Origin: UBA11346 sp038060575
GTDB lineage: Bacteria; Planctomycetota; UBA11346
Reading direction: 5' to 3'
DNA length: 64,000 nucleotides
NCBI GenBank assembly: GCA_964652775.1
Contig: CAZZAM010000005.1
Span: 1 to 64,000, forward strand
The notes beneath the pieces were generated by a model, which had not been told where the DNA came from, did no database searches, and saw only the letters and a list, made by a program, of their open reading frames with translations. The translations under genes were made by a program, and so were the position numbers. Every line of letters begins with the position of its first letter. Within the stretch, counting starts at the first letter, position 1. This document shows, piece by piece, positions 37,886 through 45,913 of this stretch.

Positions 37886-38260
37886 TTAAACGAGCGTCAA
37901 CGGATCACCGCGTGCGAGTAGTACGAGCGAACACGCCTCGACCGTGTGTAGACCTCGCGCACGCAACGCCGAAGCTAACTCGTCGCCGTCAGCTCCAGGA
38001 TTGAGAATGACCAGGCGCGGTTTGGCGGTGGCGATAGCATCGACCATGGCAAGGCCGACTTGCGGATTGACGTACATGGTGACGACATCGGGCTGGCTCG
38101 GCAACTCGGCCAACGTGCGGATGCCGGCATGACCAGCGACGGTCTGTCCAGAGGGATGCACCGGCCACACCTGATAGCCCTGCGCTGCAAAGCGCAGGAC
38201 GGCCTGATGGCTATAGCGTTCGGTATTGGTCGAGGCACCGACCACGGCGACACTGGGCAT
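37886..38260 (-). CDS. CoA-binding (Rossmann) domain protein, YccU-like
   Basis: 124-aa single-domain protein of the CoA_binding_2 family (PF13380). The Rossmann motif is SVAVVGASTNTERYSHQAV; conserved segments WPVHPSGQTVAG, MYVNPQ and LNPGAD follow. Members bind CoA or a nucleotide, but their role is not defined. ATG 38260 follows a perfect AGGAGG; the frame extends seven codons further. Confidence 0.85.
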   Translation of the reverse strand: MPSVAVVGASTNTERYSHQAVLRFAAQGYQVWPVHPSGQTVAGHAGIRTLAELPSQPDVVTMYVNPQVGLAMVDAIATAKPRLVILNPGADGDELASALRARGLHTVEACSLVLLARGDPLTLV

Positions 38261-38307
38261 GGCGCTCCCCTCCTGAGCCACATGCTGGCAACCACGCTGG
38301 CAATTCC

Positions 38308-39384
38308 ATGGGCGACTTAACCGACATCGTCAAGCGCACGACCTTCCCTGGCCGAGTGCGTCAGTTCGCGGCCGATCATCCTGGTCATGCGCTCGCGCTT
38401 GCGGTTGGTGCGGCTTGGGCCGAGCAAACCCGTGGTGGATATGCCATCGCCGTGGTTCCCGAAGCACAGCAACACGACCCGCTGGTGCGCGCTGCGCTGG
38501 CGCTTGCTGACCGCCTCGCGCTGAAAAACCTGATCACGCGCAGTACGGTCGATCCAATCATCGCAGTCGAGCAACTCGGGCCGCGCGAACGACAGCCGGT
38601 GCATCTCGCATCGCTGCCACGCGATCTCTCGCCACCCTGGCCCACGACGGATGTCTCGGCAATCCTCAGCGCGTGTGCTGCACAAGAATCATCGGTCCTC
38701 CTACCAGCGCGCGATGCCCGTTGGGGTGTTAACGCCGCTGCACTGCTTGCCCTCGCTTGGATCAGCAGCGATGGACGCCGCGTGGTCTGGGAACTGCCAA
38801 GCGGAACACCGCTGACGACGTGGCAGGCCGAACTGGAATTCATCGGACGCTTGCAGTGTGCGTTAAAAATTATCGTGAGCGGCAACAATCTACCCTGGCC
38901 GCTGCTGGAGTGTGGCGGTGGCCGCTGGTGGATCACCTGCACGGCAGCTAACGACACACACCAGCTTATCCCCTGGATGCTTGCTGGTGAAGAACCGGTG
39001 ATTTGCGGGGTTGTGGCCAGCCAAACGCATGGCATCCAGAATGGTCCGGACTGCTGCATGCTGCCCGGATCGTCCCATGTGTTTGCCCATGGTGGTCCAG
39101 TTACCGTGTTGTGTACCGCGCTGCACGCCGACATCGCCGTGGCTGCCGCCCATGCGACTGGTGCCGCCGTTCTGCAGCTGACCTGGTTGCACCCAGCTCC
39201 GCTGCCGACGTTGCTTCGTCTTGCTGTCGCCGGCCCACTCGTCGTTGTTGGTGAAGATCTCGCTCGTCACCTCGCAGCGCTGGCCGCGCTTGAACCGGGA
39301 CTGCATAGCACGCTCGCAGCCTGTGAAACGAACGCGATTATCGCTGAGGTTCGTTCTGCTGCCGCTGCCTTTCGCGGGCAATAA
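38308..39384 (+). CDS. Transketolase-like protein without obvious ThDP site
   Basis: 358-aa protein. The N-terminal stretch HALALAVGAAWAEQTRGGYAIAVVPEAQQHDPLVRAALALADRL parallels the transketolase block with GDG...EG...EAL, but the GDG residues that bind thiamine diphosphate and metal are absent. A central segment and the C-terminal VTVLCTALHADIAVAAAHATGAAVLQL followed by PLVVVGEDLARHLAAL resemble the pyrimidine-binding and C-terminal domains. It is far shorter than transketolase or DXS. It may be a degenerate relative with a new role. No similar gene lies nearby. The similarity is by eye and needs confirmation. Confidence 0.4.
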   Translation: MGDLTDIVKRTTFPGRVRQFAADHPGHALALAVGAAWAEQTRGGYAIAVVPEAQQHDPLVRAALALADRLALKNLITRSTVDPIIAVEQLGPRERQPVHLASLPRDLSPPWPTTDVSAILSACAAQESSVLLPARDARWGVNAAALLALAWISSDGRRVVWELPSGTPLTTWQAELEFIGRLQCALKIIVSGNNLPWPLLECGGGRWWITCTAANDTHQLIPWMLAGEEPVICGVVASQTHGIQNGPDCCMLPGSSHVFAHGGPVTVLCTALHADIAVAAAHATGAAVLQLTWLHPAPLPTLLRLAVAGPLVVVGEDLARHLAALAALEPGLHSTLAACETNAIIAEVRSAAAAFRGQ

Positions 39385-40165
39385 GCGACGGCAGGGCGCA
39401 CAGTCCACGCGCATCGATCCCCGGCAGCACATGGCGTGCGACGCGGCGCAAGCTCGCAGGGCAATGTCCCATCGCACAGCCGTGACCAGCCCAGGTAACC
39501 ATTTCAATATCGTTCTCGGCATCACCGACCGCCCAGACGTTGGCGCGCTCAATGCCCAACACCGCGGCTAGACGCTCTAAGCCCCACGCCTTGGAAATCC
39601 CTGCTGGCAACACTTCCAAACGATCTGGCTGCGACACGACCACATTGAAACGTTGCTGAAACGTCGCCCGCAGGTGCCGCGCCACCAGGGGAATCACCGC
39701 CGGATCGGCGACGTACATCAGTTTGAAACTCGATCCGCTCCACGGTGCGAAATCTTCGGGGCGCACCTCGATCGCCGCGCCATAGCGCTCGGTCCATCCG
39801 GCGGTTTCCATCGTGTAGCGATCCATCCACCACGAGCGTTCATCAGGATACCCGCACGCGACGCCGCCCTGACCTTCCAACGCGGCCAGCACATCGCGCA
39901 CATCGCGCTCGCTCAGGCGGAGCGCGGCCAGCGTTTTGCCGCCCGGTGTCCCGACCCAGCCGCCGTTGAAACACACCATCGGCGTTTCCATGCGTAAACG
40001 CCGCCAGATCCACTCCGAAATCAGCAGCGGACGTCCGGTCACGATCGCCACCTGGCAACCCATCGCCCGCAACTGCCCAACCGCGCGCTCATGCCCAGCG
40101 GTCAGACGTGGCTCCTCCGTCAGCAGGGTTCCATCGAGATCAAGCGCGACCAGCGTGGTTGGCAT
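39338..40165 (-). CDS. Cof-type HAD phosphatase (HAD-IIB)
   Basis: 275-aa HAD-IIB hydrolase: motif I VALDLDGTLL, motif II IVTGRPLL, a type C2 cap (residues ~85-185) and the closing motif VWAVGDAENDIEMVTWAGHGCAMG. Such Cof/YidA-like enzymes act on sugar phosphates or nucleotides. The start at 40165 (MPTTLVALDLDG) is chosen because motif I should be N-terminal; the open frame upstream runs into an inverted repeat. Its 3' end overlaps the convergent transketolase-like gene by 47 bp. Confidence 0.85.
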   Translation of the reverse strand: MPTTLVALDLDGTLLTEEPRLTAGHERAVGQLRAMGCQVAIVTGRPLLISEWIWRRLRMETPMVCFNGGWVGTPGGKTLAALRLSERDVRDVLAALEGQGGVACGYPDERSWWMDRYTMETAGWTERYGAAIEVRPEDFAPWSGSSFKLMYVADPAVIPLVARHLRATFQQRFNVVVSQPDRLEVLPAGISKAWGLERLAAVLGIERANVWAVGDAENDIEMVTWAGHGCAMGHCPASLRRVARHVLPGIDARGLCALPSLIARERQRQQNEPQR

Positions 40166-40209
40166 GGGCGGGAGGATAGCGAGCAAATGGCAACGGGAAG
40201 GTGCCCCCT

Positions 40210-40267
40210 TGGGATCGCCGAGTTGTACTCGACCGGGTTTCGAGCCGAGTGAAACTCGGCGATCCCA
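40210..40267. repeat. 15-bp inverted repeat between divergent genes
   Basis: TGGGATCGCCGAGTT (40210-40224) and AACTCGGCGATCCCA (40253-40267) are perfect inverted copies around a 28-bp loop that itself contains CTCGA/TCGAG-type pairs. It lies between the Cof-type phosphatase and the DUF4143 ATPase, both transcribed away from it. The layout resembles the palindromic repeat at 2168. Confidence 0.8.
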
Positions 40268-40330
40268 GGTATTTACTACCATGAAATTCCTGCTTCTCAT
40301 ACTGGTTTATCATGGTATCTGTAGGACGTC

Positions 40331-41485
40331 ATGGTCGCCCGTCGCAACCTTCTTGCACACGTTTCTGCAGCGTTAGCGCGCAACCGGGTGGTGGTGTTGT
40401 CTGGACCACGCCAATGTGGCAAGACCACTCTAGCGCGGGAAATTGTCAGCGAAGACTCACTCAACTACTTCGATCTGGAAGATCCGGCAGGACTCGCCCG
40501 GCTTGCCGAACCGATGACAGCCCTCGCCTCGCTGACCGGGCTGGTGGTGATCGACGAAGTCCAGCGACGGCCCGACTTGTTTCCAGTCCTACGCGTACTG
40601 GCCGATCGCCGTGGAACGCCAGCGCGCTTTCTGATCCTCGGCAGCGCCTCTGGCGATCTCTTGCATCAGACTTCGGAAAGTCTTGCCGGACGTATGGAGC
40701 GTATCGATATCGGCGGCTTCACCCTGGCTGAACTTGGTGCGCATGCCGAGCATACGCTCTGGCGACGCGGCGGATTTCCGTTGTCCTACTTGGCGAAGCG
40801 CGAAACCGACAGCGTGGCGTGGCGGAAGAGCTTCATTCGCACCTTGCTGGAGCGCGACCTGCCTCAGTGGGGCGTACGCGTACCCGCCACCGCCTTACAA
40901 CGCTTCTGGACCATGCTCGCTCATTATCACGGCCAGATCTGGAACGCGACCGATCCGGCACGAGCGCTGGGGGTTAATGAATCCACCACCAGACGTTACT
41001 TGGATCTCCTCAGCGATACCTTCATGGTCCGCCAACTGCAACCCTGGCACGCCAACCTGAAAAAACGCCAAGTCAAAGCACCGAAAATCTACGTGCGCGA
41101 CAGCGGATTGCTCCACCAATTGCTTGGCATCGGTTCAGCCAAAGAGCTGCTGCATCATCCCAAGCTCGGCGCGTCGTGGGAAGGATTCGTCATCGAACAG
41201 GTGCTGATGAGCGAACCACATGACGAGGCGTACTTCTGGGCTACGCATCAGGGCGCTGAAATTGATTTGCTCCTGCGCCGGGGTGATGAATTGCTGGGTG
41301 TGGAATGCAAACGTTCAGACGCACCAGGCATGACACCGTCGATTCGCATCGCCATGGAAGATCTCAAACTCAAACGCGTTGCCGTAATCTATCCCGGCAG
41401 CAAACGCTTTCCGATCGCAGAGCGGGTGGAAGCGGTGCCGTTGGCACAGTTGGCGACAAACAAGCCGATCTTTGGCGGCGTGTAG
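40331..41485 (+). CDS. AAA-type ATPase with DUF4143 domain
   Basis: 384-aa protein with Walker A SGPRQCGKTT (K31), Walker B LVVIDEVQRRP, a sensor segment LILGSASGDLL, a winged helix (ALGVNESTTRRYLDLLSDTFMVRQL) and a C-terminal DUF4143 part with a nuclease-like AEIDLLLRRGDELLGVECK core. These ATPases are widespread and often mobile; their function is unresolved. A GTAGGA site is upstream of the ATG. The macro-domain gene begins only 2 bp after the stop, so the two probably form one unit. Confidence 0.88.
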   Translation: MVARRNLLAHVSAALARNRVVVLSGPRQCGKTTLAREIVSEDSLNYFDLEDPAGLARLAEPMTALASLTGLVVIDEVQRRPDLFPVLRVLADRRGTPARFLILGSASGDLLHQTSESLAGRMERIDIGGFTLAELGAHAEHTLWRRGGFPLSYLAKRETDSVAWRKSFIRTLLERDLPQWGVRVPATALQRFWTMLAHYHGQIWNATDPARALGVNESTTRRYLDLLSDTFMVRQLQPWHANLKKRQVKAPKIYVRDSGLLHQLLGIGSAKELLHHPKLGASWEGFVIEQVLMSEPHDEAYFWATHQGAEIDLLLRRGDELLGVECKRSDAPGMTPSIRIAMEDLKLKRVAVIYPGSKRFPIAERVEAVPLAQLATNKPIFGGV

Positions 41486-41487
41486 GC

Positions 41488-42021
41488 ATGGATCTCCGCA
41501 TCATAACTGGCGATCTACTGGACCAGGATGTCGAGGTCATCGTCAACGCGTGGAACCGAAATATCATCCCGTGGTGGTTGCTGTTACCGCAAGGTGTCTC
41601 AGGTGCAATCAAACGCCGGGCTGGTTACGCACCGTTCCGCGAATTGAGCCGCAAGGGGCCGATTCCACTTGGCGGAGCGGTTGAAACCAGCGCGGGCCGA
41701 CTGCCGTTTCGTGCCATCATCCACGTTGCTGGCATCAGCATGTGGTGGCGTTCCTCTGAGTCGGCCATCCGTGACTGTGTTCGCAACGCACTCACCATCG
41801 CTCATGAACGTGGTTATCGCTCGATCGCATTTCCCATCATCGGTGCTGGCACCGGTGGGTTTGCGCCTGAACGGGCGCTGGACATCATGAGCGAGGCTGC
41901 GCGAAGCGCGGTGTACACGGGCGAGATCAGGCTCGTCAGATTCGGAATTGCAAACCAACCCCTCGTTACAAACCAACGCTGCAAACCACCAGGATCGCCC
42001 GTGGACAATGGCCACCGGTAA
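41488..42021 (+). CDS. Macro-domain protein
   Basis: 177-aa single macro domain, a fold that binds or hydrolyses ADP-ribose. The segments DLRIITGDLLDQDVEVIVNAWN, GVSGAIKRRAG and AFPIIGAGTGGF are recognisable. The usual NAANxxLxGGGGVDGAI loop is altered to NAWNRNIIPWWLLLPQGVSGAI, so it is a distinct subclass and catalysis cannot be assumed. The C-terminus runs on past the domain with ~15 polar residues. The upstream ATPase ends 2 bp before. Possible roles are ADP-ribose reversal or nucleotide sensing. Confidence 0.85.
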   Translation: MDLRIITGDLLDQDVEVIVNAWNRNIIPWWLLLPQGVSGAIKRRAGYAPFRELSRKGPIPLGGAVETSAGRLPFRAIIHVAGISMWWRSSESAIRDCVRNALTIAHERGYRSIAFPIIGAGTGGFAPERALDIMSEAARSAVYTGEIRLVRFGIANQPLVTNQRCKPPGSPVDNGHR

Positions 42022-42061
42022 TATGGACCAATGTCCGCTTGCCGAGCGGGAGGCCCGACCT

Positions 42062-42628
42062 ATGCCTCACTCCATGAAGAAGGCACTCATTGGATTGATC
42101 GTGTTGCTCGTACTCACTATTGCCGGGGTACTCTATTTCCTTTTCGGAAAGACGTTCGAATTCAGAATCACTGCAGGCGAAATTCAGGCCGGGTTGAATG
42201 CCAAGCTGCCGTACACACGTTCGTACTTTTTCGTCTTTGAAGTTACGCTTGATAATCCGAGAGTAACACTGGTAGACGGCTCCGAAAAAATTAAAGCCGG
42301 ATTAGATATCGTTCTAAACATCCACATTGGGAATGAGAAAAAACCGCTGAGCGGCTCGGTCGATGTCGCAAGTGGCGTGCGCTATGACCCCGAAACTCAC
42401 CAGTTTTTTCTGATCGATCCCGTGATTGAGCGTCTCGCCGTACAAGGGATACCAGAGAAGTACGAACAGAAGGTCGGCGAAGCACTCACCAAAGCCCTCT
42501 CCGAATACTATCAGTCCCACCCAGTCTACACGCTCAAGGGGACCGACCTGAAACAAGCAGCAGCACGACTTTTACTGAAAAAAGTCGTGGTCATTGACCA
42601 GGCATTAGTTGTGACACTGGGCCTGTAA
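42062..42628 (+). CDS. DUF1439 envelope protein, YceB-like
   Basis: 188-aa protein with one N-terminal membrane helix (ALIGLIVLLVLTIAGVLYFLFG) and a soluble domain (FEFRITAGEIQAGLNAKLPYTRSYFFVFEVTLDNPRVTL) of the DUF1439 type, seen in E. coli YceB and resembling lipid-binding TULIP-like proteins. There is no lipobox cysteine, so it should be anchored by the helix in the inner membrane. ATG 42062 follows GGGAGG; ATG 42074 is an alternative. Function is unknown. Confidence 0.7.
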   Translation: MPHSMKKALIGLIVLLVLTIAGVLYFLFGKTFEFRITAGEIQAGLNAKLPYTRSYFFVFEVTLDNPRVTLVDGSEKIKAGLDIVLNIHIGNEKKPLSGSVDVASGVRYDPETHQFFLIDPVIERLAVQGIPEKYEQKVGEALTKALSEYYQSHPVYTLKGTDLKQAAARLLLKKVVVIDQALVVTLGL

Positions 42629-42703
42629 ATTACCTGGCCCCATCGGCGCAGGCACAGTTCCCCAGTAGTGGCGTCTTCATTCCGCTCCCCATCCTAACCC
42701 GCC

Positions 42704-43552
42704 ATGCCCTCCGACTGGGAATTCACGATTACTGGCTGCGGAACCAGCCACGGCAATCCGATGTGGGGGGTGCCGGAGTGGTGGAGTCCAGATCCGCGCG
42801 ATCGACGGCGGCGGTCGGGGGCGTTTCTGCGCGGACCGACTGGGCAGGTCATCCTGTTTGACTGCGGGCCGGATCTCGCGCATCAGATGACTGATCCGTA
42901 TCGTGATTGGGACGGCTACAGTTATCCCACTCGTAGCATCAACCGCTGCGATGCGGTGTTGCTGACTCACGATCACGCAGACCACAGTCACGGCATCAAC
43001 GATCTGCGCCATCTCGATCGACTGATGCACTTCGCCAAGCAACGGTTGCCCGATGGCATTCCGATTTTTGGTCACCCGGCACACCTGGATCCGATCGGTT
43101 TAACCTTCCCCTACTGCTTTGGCGCTGGTCTCGATACCTATGCACTCAGTAAACCAGCTCTGCGTCTGGTTCCCCTGCAGGATGAACAACCAACCGTGAT
43201 CGCCGGCATGCCGGTCACCGCCGTCGCAATGGAGCACGGACCAGCTGGTCGCACCACCGGATTCCGCTGTGGCAGCATGGCCTATCTCACCGATCTGAAG
43301 ACCTTGCCGAAAGCTGCCGATGCATTGTTGCACGGTTTGGATTTGCTGGTCATGAGCATGCTCCGCGATGAGCCGCATCCGACGCATCAGAATTGGCATG
43401 AAGCGCAAGCCGTCATCAGGCGGTTGCGACCCAGGTGGACGGTGCTGACCCACATGGGGCCCGAAGTCCGCTACGCCGAGTGGATCCCGCGCCTGCACCA
43501 CGGAATCACGATGGCAGTCGACGGTTGGACCACCACAGTGTCAACTAGATGA
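42704..43552 (+). CDS. Metallo-beta-lactamase-fold hydrolase, PhnP-like
   Basis: 282-aa enzyme with the two-metal motif THDHADH (H89, H91, D93, H94) and later MEHGPAGRTTGFR and HMGPE. The early GCGTSHGNPMWG motif and the AVLLTHDHADHSHGINDLRHL block are close to PhnP, which opens cyclic ribose phosphates. Related MBL enzymes have other phosphodiester or lactone substrates. Its stop overlaps the next start by four bases. Confidence 0.85.
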   Translation: MPSDWEFTITGCGTSHGNPMWGVPEWWSPDPRDRRRRSGAFLRGPTGQVILFDCGPDLAHQMTDPYRDWDGYSYPTRSINRCDAVLLTHDHADHSHGINDLRHLDRLMHFAKQRLPDGIPIFGHPAHLDPIGLTFPYCFGAGLDTYALSKPALRLVPLQDEQPTVIAGMPVTAVAMEHGPAGRTTGFRCGSMAYLTDLKTLPKAADALLHGLDLLVMSMLRDEPHPTHQNWHEAQAVIRRLRPRWTVLTHMGPEVRYAEWIPRLHHGITMAVDGWTTTVSTR

Positions 43553-44874
43553 AACGAGACATGGCAGCGGTCCGGAAGTCCGGAAGTCCGGAAGTCCGGA
43601 AGTCCGGACTCATGCTCGTCATCGTCACGCTATGCTGCACCGCCTGCGTCAGATCGACCACGGAAATTCCCGCGCGCGCGAACACCGTCCCCACGAGTCA
43701 CACGGCTCCACCCGTTGCCCGCACGACCTGGCCAGCTTTGGATCACGAGCCACAGCTCGGCATCCTGTTACTACGCGGCGCGTCCTTCAAGCTGCGCCTG
43801 CTGCAAACCTGTTCACTCCCGGATGGAAAGGAGATCGCAACCAGCACGATCAATGTGCGCGCTGATGGCGACGGCATTCAGGTTGGCAGCCACCGCTTTA
43901 CCACCAGCACGGTGGTGCTGACGCCACGCCAAGCCGGTGCAACGGTATCGATCGGAGCAGCGAAGTTCGTCGGAGCATTGGAACTGGTCCGTGAACGCAG
44001 TGAGGTGCTGCTCATCGAACGAGTCGGACTCGAAACCTGGCTGGCTGGTGTTTTGCCGGTGGAAATGCACCCAAATTGGCCGATCGAAGCGCTCGCTGCA
44101 CAAGCCATCGTCGCGCGATCCTATGCCGCGGCGCGTTGGCAGTCGCGCCAGCAAGAACCATGGCACCTGGTTCGTGGCACTGCTGACATCGCCTACGGTG
44201 GCGAGCTGACTCCATCACCTAACGTCTCCGCGGCCCTCGCCAGCAGTCGCGGGCTAGTACTGGCTCACGATGGCCAAGCAATCCTCGCCAGATTTCATGC
44301 CTGTTCCGGCGGACGCACTGAGGACAGCGTCCATCTCTGGCCGACCGCGACGCTCGTCGATGGCGTCACCCCCCTGTCTCGCTTCATGCGCTCGGTCGAT
44401 GATCCGGTAAGCGCTGATGGTGCCAAGGGACTCGGCTGGTCGCTCACCCATGATACGTGGAAAGTGTCGCTGCCGACTGCTGCGGTGGCCAAGGATCTCC
44501 GCACGTGGTCGGATAACGATCGCCGTCGCCCAGTCATCCGCAGCGTGCATGCCGTGGCGATCGCCGAGCGCGAGGCTGGTTCCAATCGCGTAGCCCGAGT
44601 CTCGGTTGTCCATCATGGCCCGGATGGTGAACGCACCGACACCATGGACGCACTCGATTTCCGCCTCGCCGTTGGCGCCAGCAAAGTCCGCTCGCTGTGG
44701 TGGGAACGCTGCGTGATGACACCTACCGCCGTGGTCATTGAAGGGCATGGTTACGGACACGGCGTCGGCTTGCCGCAAGTCAGCGCCTGGCAGCTCGCCA
44801 AACAAGGTGTTAGCGCCAAGGACATCATCCTGCGCTACTACAACGGGGTAACCTTGATCCGGGCGTGGCACTGA
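43549..44874 (+). CDS. SpoIID/LytB-domain lipoprotein
   Basis: 441-aa protein with a lipobox (VTLCCTAC) and a SpoIID domain: LETWLAGVLPVEMHPNWPIEALAAQAIVARSYAAAR, FHACSGGRTE and, near the end, GHGYGHGVGLPQVSAWQLAKQG. SpoIID proteins are lytic transglycosylases acting on peptidoglycan lacking stem peptides. The 5' end contains an 8-bp tandem repeat (43570-43608), so slippage would move the frame between ATG 43549 and the signal peptide; ATG 43612 downstream of the repeat could then serve as start. It overlaps the PhnP-like gene. Confidence 0.85.
   Translation: MKRDMAAVRKSGSPEVRKSGLMLVIVTLCCTACVRSTTEIPARANTVPTSHTAPPVARTTWPALDHEPQLGILLLRGASFKLRLLQTCSLPDGKEIATSTINVRADGDGIQVGSHRFTTSTVVLTPRQAGATVSIGAAKFVGALELVRERSEVLLIERVGLETWLAGVLPVEMHPNWPIEALAAQAIVARSYAAARWQSRQQEPWHLVRGTADIAYGGELTPSPNVSAALASSRGLVLAHDGQAILARFHACSGGRTEDSVHLWPTATLVDGVTPLSRFMRSVDDPVSADGAKGLGWSLTHDTWKVSLPTAAVAKDLRTWSDNDRRRPVIRSVHAVAIAEREAGSNRVARVSVVHHGPDGERTDTMDALDFRLAVGASKVRSLWWERCVMTPTAVVIEGHGYGHGVGLPQVSAWQLAKQGVSAKDIILRYYNGVTLIRAWH
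43570..43608 (+). repeat. 8-bp tandem repeat in the SpoIID gene 5' end
   Basis: GTCCGGAA is repeated almost five times without interruption. Because 8 is not a multiple of three, gain or loss of a unit changes the reading frame upstream of the lipoprotein signal. The unit contains the palindrome TCCGGA. Confidence 0.95.
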
Positions 44875-44930
44875 TTTGGGAATGTAGAACGCTCAATGGC
44901 GAGAAGATCGGTATCCAGCGTGGTTCTAGG

Positions 44931-44957
44931 CATTCCAGCATTCCAGCATTCCAGCAT
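44931..44957 (+). repeat. 8-bp tandem repeat (CATTCCAG)
   Basis: Three full copies of CATTCCAG plus a partial copy lie in the 170-bp gap between the SpoIID gene and the HEAT lipoprotein. It is non-coding here. A second, different 8-bp repeat is 1.3 kb upstream. Confidence 0.9.
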
Positions 44958-45044
44958 TTCCCATATCTCAGAGTATCCCACACGGCGGCCACGAAGCCGC
45001 ATGCCCCAACTGGCGCAGGGATATTCAGCGGGCAACATCCGCGC

Positions 45045-45656
45045 ATGATTACGCTCCGCTTGGTGACTATCACTCTCGCCGCTATCGTTCTGCTGCTGAC
45101 CGGATGCGGCGATGACGATCTTAAATTCCGTGCCAATCCGGAAGCAACCGTGTCTGAAGATGACGCGGAAATCGCCAAGGCGATCGCCAATCTTGCTCTC
45201 GGTGATAAAACCGACGATCCCGAATCCTCGGTGCTCTACGACAAAGCGCGCGACAGCCTCGCCATGCGTGGCGCCAAAATCGAATCGCACATCATCGACA
45301 CGCTGCGGCGAAACCCGGATGCTAATGTGCGCATCGGCTGTATCGAAGTTCTCGGATCAATCGCCAGCAAGGCCGCAATCGCCCCGCTGATCGCTGTCCT
45401 GGATGACGAGGTTCCTCTGGTCGCCCGTCAAGCCGACATCACCCTTCGGGTCTTGACCGGGACGCGAATGATTCCCGAGGCTGGAGCTGGGCCCAAGGAC
45501 GGACTGCCGCCAGTGCCAGCGGGTTCAACAACCCAGGATGTCCGGGTTGCCGACACCCAGGCATGGGCGACCTGGCATAGCCAGCACCGCGAGGCCTTGA
45601 AGGCCGCGTGGGAACGGTGGTGGGTGGACCACAAAGCCAATTTCAAGATGCCCTAA
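45045..45656 (+). CDS. HEAT-repeat lipoprotein
   Basis: 203-aa lipoprotein with signal MITLRLVTITLAAIVLLLTGC (Cys21) and one or two HEAT/PBS-lyase-type helical repeats (IESHIIDTLRRNPDANVRIGCIEVLGSIASKAAIAPLIAVLDDEVPLVARQADITLRVL). These repeats hold protein partners. The C-terminus is Trp-rich (AWATWHSQHREALKAAWERWW). The ATG at 45045 is chosen for the lipobox; the frame is open upstream through the tandem repeat. Its partner and function are unknown. Confidence 0.7.
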   Translation: MITLRLVTITLAAIVLLLTGCGDDDLKFRANPEATVSEDDAEIAKAIANLALGDKTDDPESSVLYDKARDSLAMRGAKIESHIIDTLRRNPDANVRIGCIEVLGSIASKAAIAPLIAVLDDEVPLVARQADITLRVLTGTRMIPEAGAGPKDGLPPVPAGSTTQDVRVADTQAWATWHSQHREALKAAWERWWVDHKANFKMP

Positions 45657-45721
45657 CTGGGTCGTTCCTGCTGAGCGCATAGTCGTTAGGGCTACCAACA
45701 ACCTACGACTTCCCAACTTGG

Positions 45722-45787
45722 CCAAGGCGGGCCTCAGCCCGCAACTCAAGGTTGTCATCTTTGGCTTCGGCCCGCCTTGGTGCTTTT
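45722..45787 (+). terminator. Long stem-loop terminator after the HEAT lipoprotein
   Basis: CCAAGGCGGGCC (45722-45733) and GGCCCGCCTTGG (45769-45780) are perfect 12-bp inverted copies around a 35-nt loop, followed by TGCTTTTTG. It lies downstream of the lipoprotein and before the efflux operon on the same strand and should separate the two transcripts. Confidence 0.65.
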
Positions 45788-45913
45788 TGCTTCCATCGGT
45801 GGCGAGATCGTCCTTGAACAGGTGCGAAGCTGCTTGATCGTTCGTGCCCAGCCCATGCATCACGCTTGCGCTCCGTGAACGTCGTCCCGCTTTCTCCAGC
45901 CTACGAGGCCAAG

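Noticed and set aside
40166..40300. 45-codon N-terminal extension of the Cof-type phosphatase
   Set aside because: It is encoded by the inverted repeat and precedes motif I, which is N-terminal in this family.
43570..43608. CRISPR-like direct repeats
   Set aside because: Units are only 8 bp and directly adjacent without spacers.
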